64,000 bases of DNA. Source: Plenodomus lindquistii (Eukaryota; Ascomycota; Dothideomycetes; Pleosporales; Leptosphaeriaceae). Below are positions 45,237 to 58,110 of the stretch, in pieces. The DNA lies in contig JANUWI010000013.1 of NCBI GenBank assembly GCA_025504975.1, positions 558,001-622,000 on the forward strand. Reading direction: 5' to 3'. A model generated the notes under the pieces. That model was given only the letters and a program-made list of their open reading frames with translations. It was not told where the DNA came from and made no database searches. Numbering within the stretch: the first letter of the stretch is position 1; each line of letters opens with the position of its first letter. A program made the translations under genes and the position numbers.

Positions 45237-47089
45237 ATGGCCGAGTTATCACAAGCACCGCCAATGGCCCAGAAGCGTCCACTTGAAGAGGATGTGGAAC
45301 CCACTACACCCACCAAGGCAATCAGATCAGAAGCATCTACGCCACTCTCCGTTCTGTCCGTTCAAACACCTTCGCCTTTGAAGAGCAGTGCGCCTGCATC
45401 CACGGCCCCCGCCAACGCAGCCACCCCGCAAAGTACAACGCAGCCGGCCAAGAAACGCAAATTCACATCGCAAGAGAAAGAGGAACAACGTCTTGAAAAG
45501 GAGGCCAAGGCCAAAGCTCGAGAAGAGAAGAAGGCACAGAAGGAAGCTGAAGACAAACTAAAGGCTGAGCAGAAGGCACAAAAGGAAGAAGAGAAACGCA
45601 AGAAGGCGGAAGAACGGGACGAGAAAAAGCGCCTGAAAGAAGAAGAGGCACAGCAAAAGGAAGAGGAGAGGCTGAAGAAAGAGCGGGTGAGTTTGTTGTT
45701 GCAAGGCCCCGGGCATGATTGCTAACGCACTATTAGTCTCAGATGAAGCTGAACGCTTTCTTCGCAAAACCAAAGGATGCTGGAAGCAATGGGGGACAGG
45801 CAGTGGTAGAGTCCACCCGAGAAACCACTGCACCATCACTATCATTCTTACCCGATCGGACTGGAGCTGTTACTAACTCTATACCCTCGTCTCCGCAGAA
45901 GAAGCTTGTCAAAGATGCGCAGTCTGACTACGCCCGATACTTTCTCCCCTTCAATCTGCCGCCACATACCATACTAGCTTCCAAGAATCCTCTTCTCAAC
46001 GATCCTGTTCGGCTGGAAGCTGCGAGAGACCGGCTCGACAAGCTGATCGCTGACGGGTCAAATGATGATAGCTCAATTGCACCAAACTCTCTGCGTTCTA
46101 CTTTCTCATCACGGCAACGTCGAGGCTTCAAAACTACAACTGTTACGGAGATCATTAATCATATCAACGGTTCGTCGGAACGACCAATTGATCTCACAAC
46201 TGAGGCGAACCCAAGTCCACGCGAGCCATTGGACATGCTCAGGGACATCCCAATGAAGTATATCCACTTCCCAGAGGATGTCCGTCCTCCTTATTACGGG
46301 ACATATACCAAACCATACGAGGATGCGGAAGCTCGCCGGCTAGCACGCAATCCTATCGCTCGTGTTCGCAAAGATACCCAATATGATTACGACTCAGAGG
46401 CCGAGTGGGAGGAGCCAGAAGAAGGTGAAGACCTCGACTCTGATGGAGAAGACGATGGTGATGAAGAAATCGAGGACGACATGGATGGTTTCCTCGATGA
46501 CGAAGAAGATCTCCAGCTGAAGCGACGACTCATTAGTGGTGATCTCGTCCCCGTTAGCAGCGGTCTGTGTTGGGAGGATTCGGATCACGTCTCCAAGCTC
46601 AACGATGGGTCTGGCGCCATCTGTACCGACTTCAAAGACTTCACAATGGGCTTCCTCTTCGAGCAGCATCTTGTCTCGATTGATCCTTTTTCTACTTCGT
46701 ACTGGTCACCTGAGCCTTCCCAGCTCATATCAGCCGCCACGATCTCGAACAAGGGCCCTACTAGCAACGGTCCCATGAACCCCCCTCGAGCCCCGTTGGC
46801 ACAACGCACGATGAACGGCCTCCTCAACACCTTGAACACCCCTTCAGCACCACAAGCCAGCACCACAGTCAAGCCTGCGAAGGCAAAGCGCATGATACCC
46901 TCCGACCAGCTCCCGGCCTTCAAGGCTGAGGTTGACGGCAAGGATCTGACTAAGATCGGCATGATTGAGGCCCTGAAGAAGGCATTCCCAAAACTGCCGA
47001 AAGACGCAATTAGCAACACTTTGAGTGTCATTGCCGCACGAGTTGGGCCTACCGAGAAAGAGAAGCGGTGGGTGCTGATCAACACCTGA
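45237..47089 (+). CDS. rlf2: Chromatin assembly factor 1 large subunit (p150/Rlf2-like)
   Basis: Two exons, 45237-45686 and 45737-47089 (intron 50 nt), encode 600 residues. Residues about 75-150 are the KER region, almost entirely Lys, Glu, Arg, Ala and Gln (EKEEQRLEKEAKAKAREEKK and onward), predicted coiled coil and DNA-binding. After the splice comes 'SQMKLNAFFAKP', a PIP-box-like start. Next are 'DYARYFLPFNLPPHTILA' and 'MKYIHFPEDVRPPYYGTY', the conserved p150 region. 'QYDYDSEAEWEEPEEGEDLD' opens the acidic ED domain that binds histone H3-H4. The C-terminus ('LPAFKAEVDGKDLTKIGMIE', 'TEKEKRWVLI') fits the winged-helix domain. CAF-1 places new H3-H4 behind the replication fork via PCNA. Length is typical for filamentous fungi. 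Confidence 0.92.
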
Positions 47090-48407
47090 ACGGTAGCTCA
47101 TGTACTGCCATTCGCCTACCTGTTCTTGAGCTCGGCCCGTCTGCCATTTCTCACGTCGCAATGCTTTCATCTTTCATCACCCAGCATTGCTATTAGTACA
47201 AGCATATAGATCACTGATTGCGCAAGCAGCACGTGTAGCATCGTTGCACTTGCACTTCCTTTATCTGAAGGCCATATTCAAGCGTCATGTTAGCGTTGGG
47301 AGTTCAAAGGAGTAAGTGGGTATATCATTCTGTGGGCAAGGTCTATATCCGCGAAGATCACTCGTCAGTCGGGGAATTTTCGCATGCGCTTTGCGACTGT
47401 AAACCATGCGCACATACTCGCGCAAACTTCTAAATCAGATTCAGATTTCATATGATGTTGCTTGGATCAACGTGATACACCGAACGCAATACGGCCATGC
47501 TGCTGCAAAATTCGTAAGGGCGAGACTTACACAAAACATTATTCAGAGAGTGCCAGCTCGCAGTTGCCTCAACAGATAGAGCATGCACATATAGGTTCTT
47601 GATAGCAGAGACCTGTCTATCGTGTGAATCGGCATGGTCGCGCAGACTAGAGACGGTGCGCTGGGAAGCTGACGACGCCTGGGAATAAGACGGCTCTGCA
47701 TGAAACGTGGCCGAAGGACGAGTTGCTAGAGCTTACATACCTGGCGGGTACGCAATCTGCAGTGCAAGACTCGAGCGAGCATTCGGTGCTGGGGAAGTTA
47801 AGAATAGCCACCTTGACGACCCCAGACCCACTTTTAACTAGGCCGAGCCCGGACTTCCGGGCGCTTGCGAGCTGGCGGGAGAGCTCTCCACCAATTGACC
47901 GCATCTTGTAAACGCCCATCTATCTTTGGTGCAACGCTCTGCGAAATGTATCCAATCGCGTACAACCACATACCGGAATAGCCTACCCTCGGCGCTGGAT
48001 CATCTTTTGTCCCTATGCATTCCTTACTCTTGAAGCGCCCACGCCAACCCCGCCCTGTCCGCGATACTCCGGCGTCAGCATCAGCAGGCGCTGGTGAGCA
48101 GCCGTTCTGTCCTTTGCGGCTTTAGGCAGCGCCCAGGTATGCACATATGCGCCATGGCGCTGCTACTATGGGTGAACCCGCCTTTAAGAATAGTCATCTT
48201 GGGTCTGACTGGCCGAGCTCATGCAGAGTCATCTTAGTGTCTGGAGGTACAGGTCAGGGAAGGCCTACAAAGACACCGCATTGCCTCCACCATATCTTGA
48301 CTTCGAGACGTCTCGCGATTCTTTTCCATGTTGGAAGGTCCGTAGTGTACGTTTAGACACTTGATATATCCATAGTTTGCCATATTCGACATTGCTGGCA
48401 ATCGATC
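47090..48407. other. Intergenic
   Basis: 1.3 kb of flank. No gene, tRNA or rRNA recognised. Confidence 0.45.
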
Positions 48408-49936
48408 ATGGCACCACTCAGTCTCTACCTTTTTGCATCTGTGCTGTTCGTTCAGTCAACAGTTGCGTTCAACTGCTCGGACAACAAGTACATCTACGTC
48501 GATATCCATAAACGTGCCGTTCACGATTCGCCGGTCTTCCAGTATGGATCGTTCGTTGGACTAGGAACACCAGCACAGAACAACAGTCTATGGCCATCAA
48601 TATCACAAAACCACACCTCCTTTGCCGCGCAAGACTATTGCAAGAACAGCACCCTAAGGAACTGTGATGGATCGACAGGAGGCTTCTTCAGTAATCAAGA
48701 CTCTACATCGTAAGTCGACTTCGTCAGGCTAAAGCTTCCGCATGCTTACGGGAGTATAGTTTTGTTGAACAAGACAACTTCAAATCGCTGGATCAGCAAG
48801 GCAACGTGCCCCTTACCGGCTTCTTCGGCCAAGAAACGCTTCGACTTTACACACACTACTTCGAAACGGATGGCGCATCTCAAACGCTCGTGGAGAACTC
48901 GACACTTATGGTAGCAGATGAGGGCTCAATTACACCCGGCAGAGTGGGTGTAGGATCGTCTTCCACTCTCCTGCGAGATCTTGTCGCCAAAGGGCTCATT
49001 GCGGCAAAGACATATTCGCTATACATCGGACAAGGATTTGATCGCGCTGGCGGTGCAGTCAACGGCAGCAATGTGTTCGGCGGATACGACTCAGGACGAT
49101 TTAAGGGCGAGCCACATCAATACCCGATGAACACTGCTAACGTCAATCCCATGAGTGTTCGCATCAAGGACATCGTCATCACTGCCTCAAACGACAACAA
49201 AAACGTCTCATTATTCGATAACACTGTGTTCATAGACATGGACTCTCGCCCAGAGGACTTCGAGGCCCAGATCACGACCGAGCAGTTCCCACTATCACTC
49301 CCCTACCAGATAACCAAAAACTTCGTCGATCACCTAGGTGCCGAAACAGACAACTATTGGGGTGACAACTCGCTGAAGCTGAATAATCCATTCAATGGCT
49401 CCCTCTTGATTGTCCTTGAAGATGGCTTCACTGTTACCATTCCCCCAGAGGTCCTCGTGAACGCCTCAAACATCACGCCCATCCAATCCCGCGACGAGAA
49501 ATCACCAGCACCATTCTACCTCGGCACCGCCTTCCTCGGCCAAGTCTACCTCATGGCCGACTACGAGACCAATAACTTCTTCCTCGCGCCTGCCGTGCAG
49601 AAAAACAATATGGTCATGCCGCAAACATTCTGTCCCAAGTCTACACCAGTCGCTTACGTGCGCCCAAAACAATCGGAATGGCAACGTCAAGGCTTGATCG
49701 GCGCTGTTGTCGGCGGTGTGATTGGGGGTTTGGGTTTGCTGGCTGCATTGTACTGTCTGTGGATTGCTTGGATGAGAAAGAAGGATGAGCGCAACTTGAG
49801 GAAGGAGTTGAAAAGGAATCAGCAGCAGAAGATGGAGCAGCTGGATATTGAAGAGGCACCGGTGTTTGATCCACCGCCAAAGACTGTGAATGCAGCGAAA
49901 GCGATATTTTGGAGGAAGAATAAGCCGGGCTTTTAG
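48408..49936 (+). CDS. Membrane-anchored aspartic-protease-like protein, catalytic Asp absent
   Basis: Two exons, 48408-48709 and 48760-49936 (intron 50 nt), encode 492 residues. A signal peptide (MAPLSLYLFASVLFVQSTVA) is followed by a pepsin-like fold. It has 'VGLGTPAQNNSLWPSISQNH', where active enzymes have an Asp-Thr-Gly/Ser soon after GTP-Q. The second lobe has 'NTVFIDMDSRPEDFEAQITT' in place of Asp-Ser-Gly-Thr. Other pepsin-like landmarks are 'GRVGVGSSSTLLRDLVAKGL', 'NVFGGYDSGRFKGE' and 'FYLGTAFLGQVYLMADYETN'. Many N-glycosylation sequons are present. Near the C-terminus a transmembrane helix (VVGGVIGGLGLLAALYCLWI) precedes a Lys/Arg-rich cytosolic tail. I infer a cell-surface, probably inactive protease-like protein; I recall similar Dothideomycete proteins lacking both aspartates, so this is likely a family property and not a fresh mutation. 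Confidence 0.8.
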
Positions 49937-50503
49937 GGTTGGTAGTGGTGAATGTCGTTCGTTTTTTTTTTCTATACCCAGAGTTGGCAGTGCGCTGCTC
50001 TTGCCCTTCATAGCGACGAAATTTCATGAGACCATATGCAAAGAGTTTCACGATGCTATACAATATATTCCGTTGTATGCTTAAAGTATTCTTCACCTTC
50101 CGCTCTGAGTCCTACTTACGTAAGCTTTGCCTCTCGCACCGGACGCGTTAGTTTCGTGTCGTTCTCCCATCCTTCTTCTCACGTCCACCAACACAAAGTC
50201 TGTTGCGATCATCCCGCAATGCTGCAACTCAGCTGACGTGTTTTGTTACTCTACATGCTCCATGTTTAGCTGGCTCTGTTTCGCGGATCATCTGGCCGAA
50301 AACCGTCAAGGACGCGACTCTGATGCCTGGGACACACGCACCGCTCGCCTGGTACGGGGTGCAATGATGCATCAATTCACGCAACGGGAACCTGCGCAGA
50401 CACAGGTTAAGACACGATGGCCCGTTGGGGCATCTGAGCCAACAGTGTTCGCGGCTCGCGGCCCTTTTCACACTTTCGCTAACATCCCTCGATTGCCCTG
50501 TCG
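49937..50503. other. Left flank of the RIP-affected element
   Basis: Normal base composition up to 50503, then a sharp fall in GC. Open frames here lack motifs. The last six bases, CTGTCG (50498-50503), recur directly after the element. Confidence 0.5.
50498..50503 (+). repeat. Putative 6-bp target site duplication, left copy
   Basis: CTGTCG directly before the left inverted repeat, matching 58901-58906 after the right one. Six bases can match by chance (1 in 4096 per placement), but placement is exact at both borders. A 2-bp TA duplication is the competing reading if the repeat starts at CGGGTGAC. Confidence 0.55.
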
Positions 50504-50583
50504 TACGGGTGACGAGGAGCCTCATCTCGCTCAAAACCAAAATCGGAAAATCAAAATCTGAAAATCAAAATCGCTAAAATTTA
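50504..50583 (+). repeat. Left terminal inverted repeat
   Basis: Begins TACGGGTGACGAGGAGCCTC. The first 40 bp are identical to the right copy read on the minus strand. Positions 41, 57, 73, 77 and 78 differ, each by a transition. The inner half repeats AAAATC four times. Confidence 0.85.
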
Positions 50584-50775
50584 ATAATAGTAATAAATAA
50601 TATAACATAACGCTATATATATACAGTATTTATTATTAATAATAAAATAAACTTTTATTATAATATTTAATTATAAATAAGTAAAAAGCTATAGTACTAT
50701 ATAATTTTATTTAAAAATTAATTTATTTTATTTTATATAGTAATTTTATATTACTAAGCTATAATATATTTTATT

Positions 50776-50811
50776 AACTATTATAAAAACTATTATAAAA
50801 ACTATTATAAT
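50776..50811 (+). repeat. Tandem 12-bp repeat AACTATTATAAA (three copies)
   Basis: Three head-to-tail copies, the third with a last-base change. This unit is the reverse complement of the unit at 52465-52530. Confidence 0.8.
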
Positions 50812-52464
50812 TATACTAAACTATAGAGCTAAAAAATATAAAAGTATAGATCTATTTTAGTATAAATTTAAAATTATTAGGCTTATATAAAATAGAGTAA
50901 AAAATAAAAATCTATATAAGTAGCTATAGAAAAAGTATAGTATAAAATATAGTATTATAACACTTAGAAAGAAATATATAGTATAAAGCGTAAAGTATTT
51001 AATATCTAAAAAGCTAAAATAGTAACTAAAAAACTAGGTTTTTTTTTTATTCTATTTATTAGGCTTTAAAAATAGTAAAATCTATAGATTATTTAAAAAA
51101 AAAGGTATACTAATTAGCTAGAAAGCTTTAGCTTAACTAAAATATAAAATAAAGCTAAAAAAAAGTATAAAAAATAAAAAAATTTAGTAGATAGCTATTA
51201 TTACTATATAGAAAATAATTAAAAAGTAGTTACTAAAAAGAATTATTAATAGATATAAAAAGTAGATACTACAGCTATATTTTTAATAAAAAAGAATATT
51301 TTTTATATAGAATTTATTATTTAAAAAATACGTAGCTATTAATCTAGAAGTAGTATAGTAAAGGCTTAATAATTACTAATAACGCTATAGTAAGTATATT
51401 ATTAATAAACCTAACTAGTATTAGTCTATTAATAGATATAAAAAAATTAAGTTTTATAGTATTAAAATTTATACCTATATTAATACGTACTTGCGCTATA
51501 TTATATAGACGTATATAGATATTATAGCTAGTATATTATTAAATATACTCTACTAATACCTATATACTATTAAAAAATCTAGGTTTATACTATAGTTTAT
51601 ATAATTAGACTATAGTATTAAAATAGAGTAGATATTATATACCTACTTTATACTTTTAAAAGTAAATAACCTAGATATTATCTAGAAGTAGTGCTATATA
51701 TATAGCACTAGCATATCTAATTAGAGAATTAAAGTATAGTAGTAGTAGCTATCTAAAGGCCTTTTTTTTTACTAAAAAGTAAGTTAAGTATAATATAAGT
51801 ATATAAAACTATTATACTAACTATTATAGAATTATTTCTATAATATATAGATTTAAAATTTATACTCTAAAAACTAACTAGCTAATACTATTACTATTAG
51901 AGCTATCTATATTCTAATTTTTTATTAGAAAATCTATGCGTATATAAAGACGCATAATTTATATTATATATAGAAATAAAAAAATTAACTAAATATTATA
52001 GTTAGTAAACTAAATATATTATTTATATACCTTTTAGATAGTACCTATAATTTTAAACAGCCTATAAATTAAAAAAAGCTTAGAAATTTTAAAGTAGAAA
52101 TACCTATCTAGAATATATATATAGTATTACTACCTAAAATATAGTTATAGTATAATAGGTAGTTAAAAAATATAGTATTTAATTTATATACTAGTATTAT
52201 AAAATTAGCTATAGAGTGTATAGTTTTATATAAAAACGTATATTTAGAGCTACGCTATTAAATTAAAAAATACTAGATATTAAATGTAAAGCTAGCGTTA
52301 GAGCTATTAGCGTATTTAACTAGTAAGTAGAATTTTACTCTACTAGATAATAATAAAAAGTATAACTTTACTAATAATAAAGTTATAGACTAAAGTATAA
52401 TAGAAAAGCAGGCCCTTTAGTTATAGAGCTAGGTTATAGGTAAAGCTATAGATACTTAGTATAT

Positions 52465-52530
52465 AATAGTTTTTATAATAGTTTTTATAATAGTCTTTAT
52501 AATAGTTTTTATAATAGTTTTTATAATAGT
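52465..52530 (+). repeat. Tandem 12-bp repeat AATAGTTTTTAT (five copies plus part)
   Basis: Five head-to-tail copies (one with T to C in the T run) and a partial sixth. Scattered single units of the ATAATAGTT type occur throughout the element. Confidence 0.8.
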
Positions 52531-55500
52531 TGCTAATAGTTTTTAATATAGTAAAGTTTAAAGTTAATTTTTCTCTAGTAGCTATAAAAGCTATAAAGTC
52601 TAATTTATAATTCTATTATTATAGTTTCTTTTTTTTTTTATTATTTTCTTTTACTATAGCTTTACTACTACTACTATAAAAACTTTTCTATTTAAAAAAA
52701 GGTATTTTATATAATTAAATTAATATTATAATTAGGTAGTTTTATTTTTTTTATAGCGCTATAAATACTAGTACGCAGCCTAGTAGTATTCCTTCTACTA
52801 TTAAATTTAATAAAGAAAACTAGCCTTTTTAGCCTATACTAAAACCTTTATTAAACTAGTTAATTATTATAATAGTATTCTAGCTATAACTAGGCTATAG
52901 TAAGAACGCGCTAGCGCTTTTTAAAAATATAGCTATTTAGACGTAATATAAAAATATAGCAGCGTTAAAATAAACTAAATCTATTAATAGTTATCTATCT
53001 AGATAAATTTAAAGTACTATAAAAGCTAACTAGATAAAAATAGTTATAATAAAAATTACTTTTAATATAAGCTTTATTTATATTATCTAGATTAATAATA
53101 TATTTAATTAGTACTATAATATTAGTAGTAGATGTTTTTTTATAATAGCTATTATAATAGTTTTAATTTATATTATAAGTAGAGATATTAGTATTATTAT
53201 CTCTAGTAGTACTAAATTTAAAAATCTAGATAACTTTATAGACTAATTTATTATTAATAAAATTAAACTAATCTAACTACGTAGTGTTACTAGATATAAA
53301 TAAATATATATAATTAAAATAGATACTTTACTACAGCTTTTCTCTAGAAGCGTATATACTTTTATAATAATATAAAACTTACTTAAAAAAGTTTTATAGA
53401 AAAAAATAAAGACTACCTAGAAATTTATTATATACTTTAATAAATATTAGAAAAAGAATAATAATAAGCTGCTATTAACGCTAACTCTAGTAATAAAATA
53501 AATAAAAAGTTCTAGTAAAAGCCTAGTAAAAAGAGTAATAAAAAAAAATTAAAGTAAAGCTACTAGATTTTATAATTAAAAAGGAAAAGCTGTTATCTAT
53601 AATATCTAAAACTACTAAAAAGTTAACTAAAGCATTTACTAGTAGACTATTAGCTAGTTTATCTACTACTTTTATATTATATATTTAAATACCTTTTTAG
53701 AAGCGTAGTAGATTATAGATTATATAATTAAAATTACTACTAGATATTACTATACTATAAACTCTAATTCTACGCAAGTTATATAATAATTTTAATAACT
53801 AAAATAATATTAAAATACTAGACTTAACTAATATAGTAAGTAATAGTTTAGATAACTTATTACTAGTTAAAAATATATTTCTATTCTATAGCTTACGCTA
53901 CCTCTAGAGAGTAAGTAGAGTTAAAGATATCTAACTATATAAAAAATAGTAATAGTTAATATAATAGTTTTTTTATTATAGTATTTTAAATTTTATATTT
54001 TTAAATTTTAATATATTTATATTCTAGTTTTATAAAGTACCTAGTTTTAACTCTAGATTAAACGCGTTATATTACTTTTTTATAATACCTTTTTTTAATA
54101 GTATAGTATTTAATAAAGGCTATAGGCCTATAGATATAATAGTTTATACTTTTTAAATCTAGTAAATTTTTAAATATAGCCTATAAAGTATAAATTTTAA
54201 GTATAATATATATATATAGTAATAGATTATATAAATAGTATAAAGTACTACTAGTTTATATATATAATTTCTTTATATATAAAACTCTAGTTAGCTTTAT
54301 TTAAATTTTCTAGCTCTACTTTTTTACGTAATAAAAAAGCAGTTTTTACTTTACTAATATAGGTATTATTTGCAGATTATACTTTTATAATAGCTAGTTT
54401 ATACCCCTCTAATACTAGAAGTCTATTTCTATACTAATTATTTTTTTATATATATTTATTTATTAATTTCTACGTTTTTAGTATATACGTAGTAGGTAGA
54501 GGCAATATAGAAAAAAATAATAGTATACTAGAAAGTAGTATCTATAATATATATAACTAAAATCTAGGTATAAAATTATATTAAAATATATATTATAGCG
54601 TATAAAGCGTTTTTTTATATAGGTATAAAGTTTTTTAAGTTTTACTTAGTATATAGATACTAAAGTATTTATTATATAAGTATTTAGAATTTTTTCTAAA
54701 TATTATATATATAAAATAGTTTAAATATACTATAATAGTTATTATAATAGTCTATATAACTCTAAATGTTTTATACTATAGACTCTATTATATATAAATA
54801 GTAGATGCCTATATATATAACTATAAACTATATTACTCTAAAGTATACTTTCTAAATCTTTAGCCTTTTATAGCTTTACTATACTCTATCTATAAATATA
54901 CCTATTTTTTCTTTATTTAGAAGGTTATAGGTGTAGCTAATAATAGTATAAATAAATTCTAAACTAGATATAGTATTAAACCTCTCTAGTAGAAATATTT
55001 TAGCTTAGCTAGTAGATAGTAAATAATAGTTATATAATAGTACTAATTAGAGCTTACTAGAGATCTAAAATAGTGTAGTTACTATATAGATAAAAAAAAA
55101 GTACTAGGTATTTATTAATAGTAAATAGAATTTTAAATACTATATACTTACTTTTTATCTAGTATTTAAAAAACGCTGCTATAATAATACGCTTTAGTTT
55201 ATTAAAAAAATACTAAAAAGGTATTATAAGTAATTTAGAGTAGGCCTCTAAAAAAATAAAGCGCTATAGCTTTTTATTTAAAACTAGTAAATATTTATAT
55301 ACTAAATAAAAAAAAGTTAACTAAATATAAATTAGGTAAAAGTAAAATAAAAATATTATAAATAGAAATATAGCTTTATTTTATTATAGGCTTATAGATC
55401 TACTACCTACTTTTTAATAATATTCTATATCTCTAGAATAAGCTAGTTAATTATAAACTATATATAGATAAATATTTATAATAGCTAGTATAATAGATAA

Positions 55501-57129
55501 TATAATACTTTAAGCTATTTCTAGCTTAGATATTATATAAAAGTATTATATAAGTGCTTTTATAAAAACTTTATTTTTTTACTAATTAAAATAATTACAT
55601 ACTTCTAGAAAACTTATATTTTAAACTAGATATATAACGTAGATAAAGCTAACGTAGTCTATACTATATTTTTATAATTAAAAATAGTAAAATTTAGTAA
55701 AAAAAAGTTAATTTTATTATTTTTAGCGCTAGGTTTTATAATCTAAAGCTACTTAAATTTTTTATAGACTTTAATTTTAAATAATAGTTATATAATAGTT
55801 AACGTAATAGTTATAAAAGTATTAGTAAATAGCGTAAATTTATTACCTAGAAAGTAAATAGTAAACTAGGTAGTTATAAATAAATTATAGTATTAAATAA
55901 GCTTAAAAAAGTAGTTATAGCTAATTTTCTAGGCCTAGTAACTATTTAATTCCTACTTATTTATAAATTAGAGCTATTATTTATACTATTATAAAAAAGA
56001 CTTACTAATTATAGATAAATATATTTTTAGTCTAGGTATAAAGAGTTTTCTATACACTTTAATAGTTTACTTTAGTATACTTACTAAAAAGTTACTACGC
56101 TACTAGGTTAAACTTATTTTTTTAAAAATATAAATAAATAGTTTAATAAGCAGCTTTACTTTTATATACTATAAATAAATAGCTCTAGAGAGAATTATAG
56201 CGTACTATATTTTTAACTATATTAGCGTTATTTAAATATTTATAGTTAAATTTACGCTTTTTATATTTAGGTATTATAGGCGCTATAATTACAATGCATA
56301 GCGTAAAAGTAAAAGTATAAAAAAAGTTATAAATTATAAAAAGTTAAAAGTTTAAAAGTTAAAAAATTTTATAGTACTAATAGATTAATATAACGTTATA
56401 GGTAAACGTAGTATAGCAGTAAATAAATTTATAGCTAAAATAAAAGTACGCGTTATATATAAATAAAAACCTATTTCTAGATTAAATTTATATTTTAATT
56501 TTAAAATAGCTATTAGATTATTATATAGACTATTACTTTATACTCTATTACTTAATTAATAACTAAGTTTATAATATTTAACTTTTCTAATAAAAAGGCT
56601 ATATTTTTACTATAAACTATTCTTTAACTAATTTAATAAACTAGTTAAAAAATAGTTTATAAACTATTATACTAACTATTACTTTTTTATTTACGCAGGT
56701 ATATATTTATAGAGTACTTTTATTTTAACTACTAGTATTTAAACTTATATTTACTACTAGTGCCTAGTACTATTTTTATTTATACTTTTACTAAATTTTA
56801 GACGTATAGTAATATAACTTCTATTTTTTTTTTTTTATTTTTTTTTTACTCTAACTTTTTTTTTTTATTTATTACTATAACGCTGCTTTTATACTTTTTT
56901 ATTAGCTCTATTTACTTTTCTAACTACTATACGCTATATCTAGTAGCTGCGCGTTTTAGTAACTACTCTAAATCTAGCGTATTACTATAGTTATAGAGCC
57001 TAGTATCTAAAAAGTTAACTAGAAAGTAAAAGTATATCTATAATAGTTTTAGTAATAGCCTACTAATATATATTATAGACTTACCTAAAAACGCTAAATA
57101 ACTTTAATACTATAGACTTAGACCTACTA

Positions 57130-58110
57130 CTACTACTATCTCTAGAGACTATTCTACTAGAGGATAATTTTAGCCTAGAAACTTAGCTTCTCTCTAAATA
57201 ACTCCTCTAAACTTCTATTAATACTCTAGGTAATAGTGCGATAGATAATAGTGTAATAGATAATAGTATAATAGAAAATAGGCAATATAAGTTAGACTCT
57301 ACAGCTAAAAAACTATAAAAAGAGATAGAGAAAGAGAAAAAGAAAAAGAAGGAGGATAAAGATAAAGGGGATAAAAGAGATAAAAGGGATAAAAAGGATA
57401 AAAAGAATAAAAAGAACAAAATAGACTTAGATAAAATAGAAAAACCTATATAAATAGTAAGTATAATATTTATTATAATAATACCTATAATAGTTTACTA
57501 ATTTAATATAGCTAAAAGTAAAAGTATATAAACTAGTACTATAGCTACTAACTAGCTTCTAGCTCTAAAAGCTACTAACTAGCCTCTAGAAACTACTAAC
57601 TAGCCTCTAGAAGCTAGTAGTACTATAAATAATCTACTAAAAAATATAGGTAAAGAATTCTCTAGCGTACGTAGTAGTAGAAAAGGTTTAAAAAAAAAAT
57701 ACTGCTATAAAAATACAGGTAGAGAAAAAAGCTAAAAAGAACTAAAGAAATTAATAGCTAGTTTAAACTAGAAAGTAAAAAGCTATAAAGCTATTTAGTA
57801 GTAAAAATAGTAAAATATATAATAGCCTATATAATAGCTTTAACTAATAGATAATAGTTACTAGCCTTACTAATAGTAAATCTTGCTCTATATTTTTAGA
57901 GAATAATAAATCTTGCCCTATATTTCTAGAGAATAATAAATTTTACTCTATATTTTTAAATCTTTTTTTAAGTCTACTAGCTAAGCTAAAAAAAACCTAG
58001 AAAAATAAAGCTATTTCTACTAGAGGTAGACGTAGTAGTAGACGTAGTAGTAGATATAGTAAACGTAGTAGTAAACGTAGTAAATATACTACTTTTTTAA
58101 AAAAATTTTA
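57130..58110 (+). pseudogene. Remnant coding stretch inside the element
   Basis: Read forward, several stretches keep amino-acid-like order broken mainly by TAG and TAA, as expected if CAG, CAA and TGG codons were mutated by RIP. Around 57315-57420 a Lys/Asp/Glu-rich run (GATAAA units) encodes a highly charged segment. At about 57670-57730 there is 'KYCYKNTGREKS'. At 58025-58090 an Arg/Ser run (R-R-S-S repeats, probably once Gly-rich) appears. Frames change between these stretches. It was probably part of a transposon-encoded protein, but I cannot name the family. Confidence 0.35.

Noticed and set aside
57207..57419. 70-codon Phe/Ser/Leu-rich frame on the minus strand
   Set aside because: It is the complement of a GATAAA/GAGAAA low-complexity run; the forward reading is the better coding candidate.
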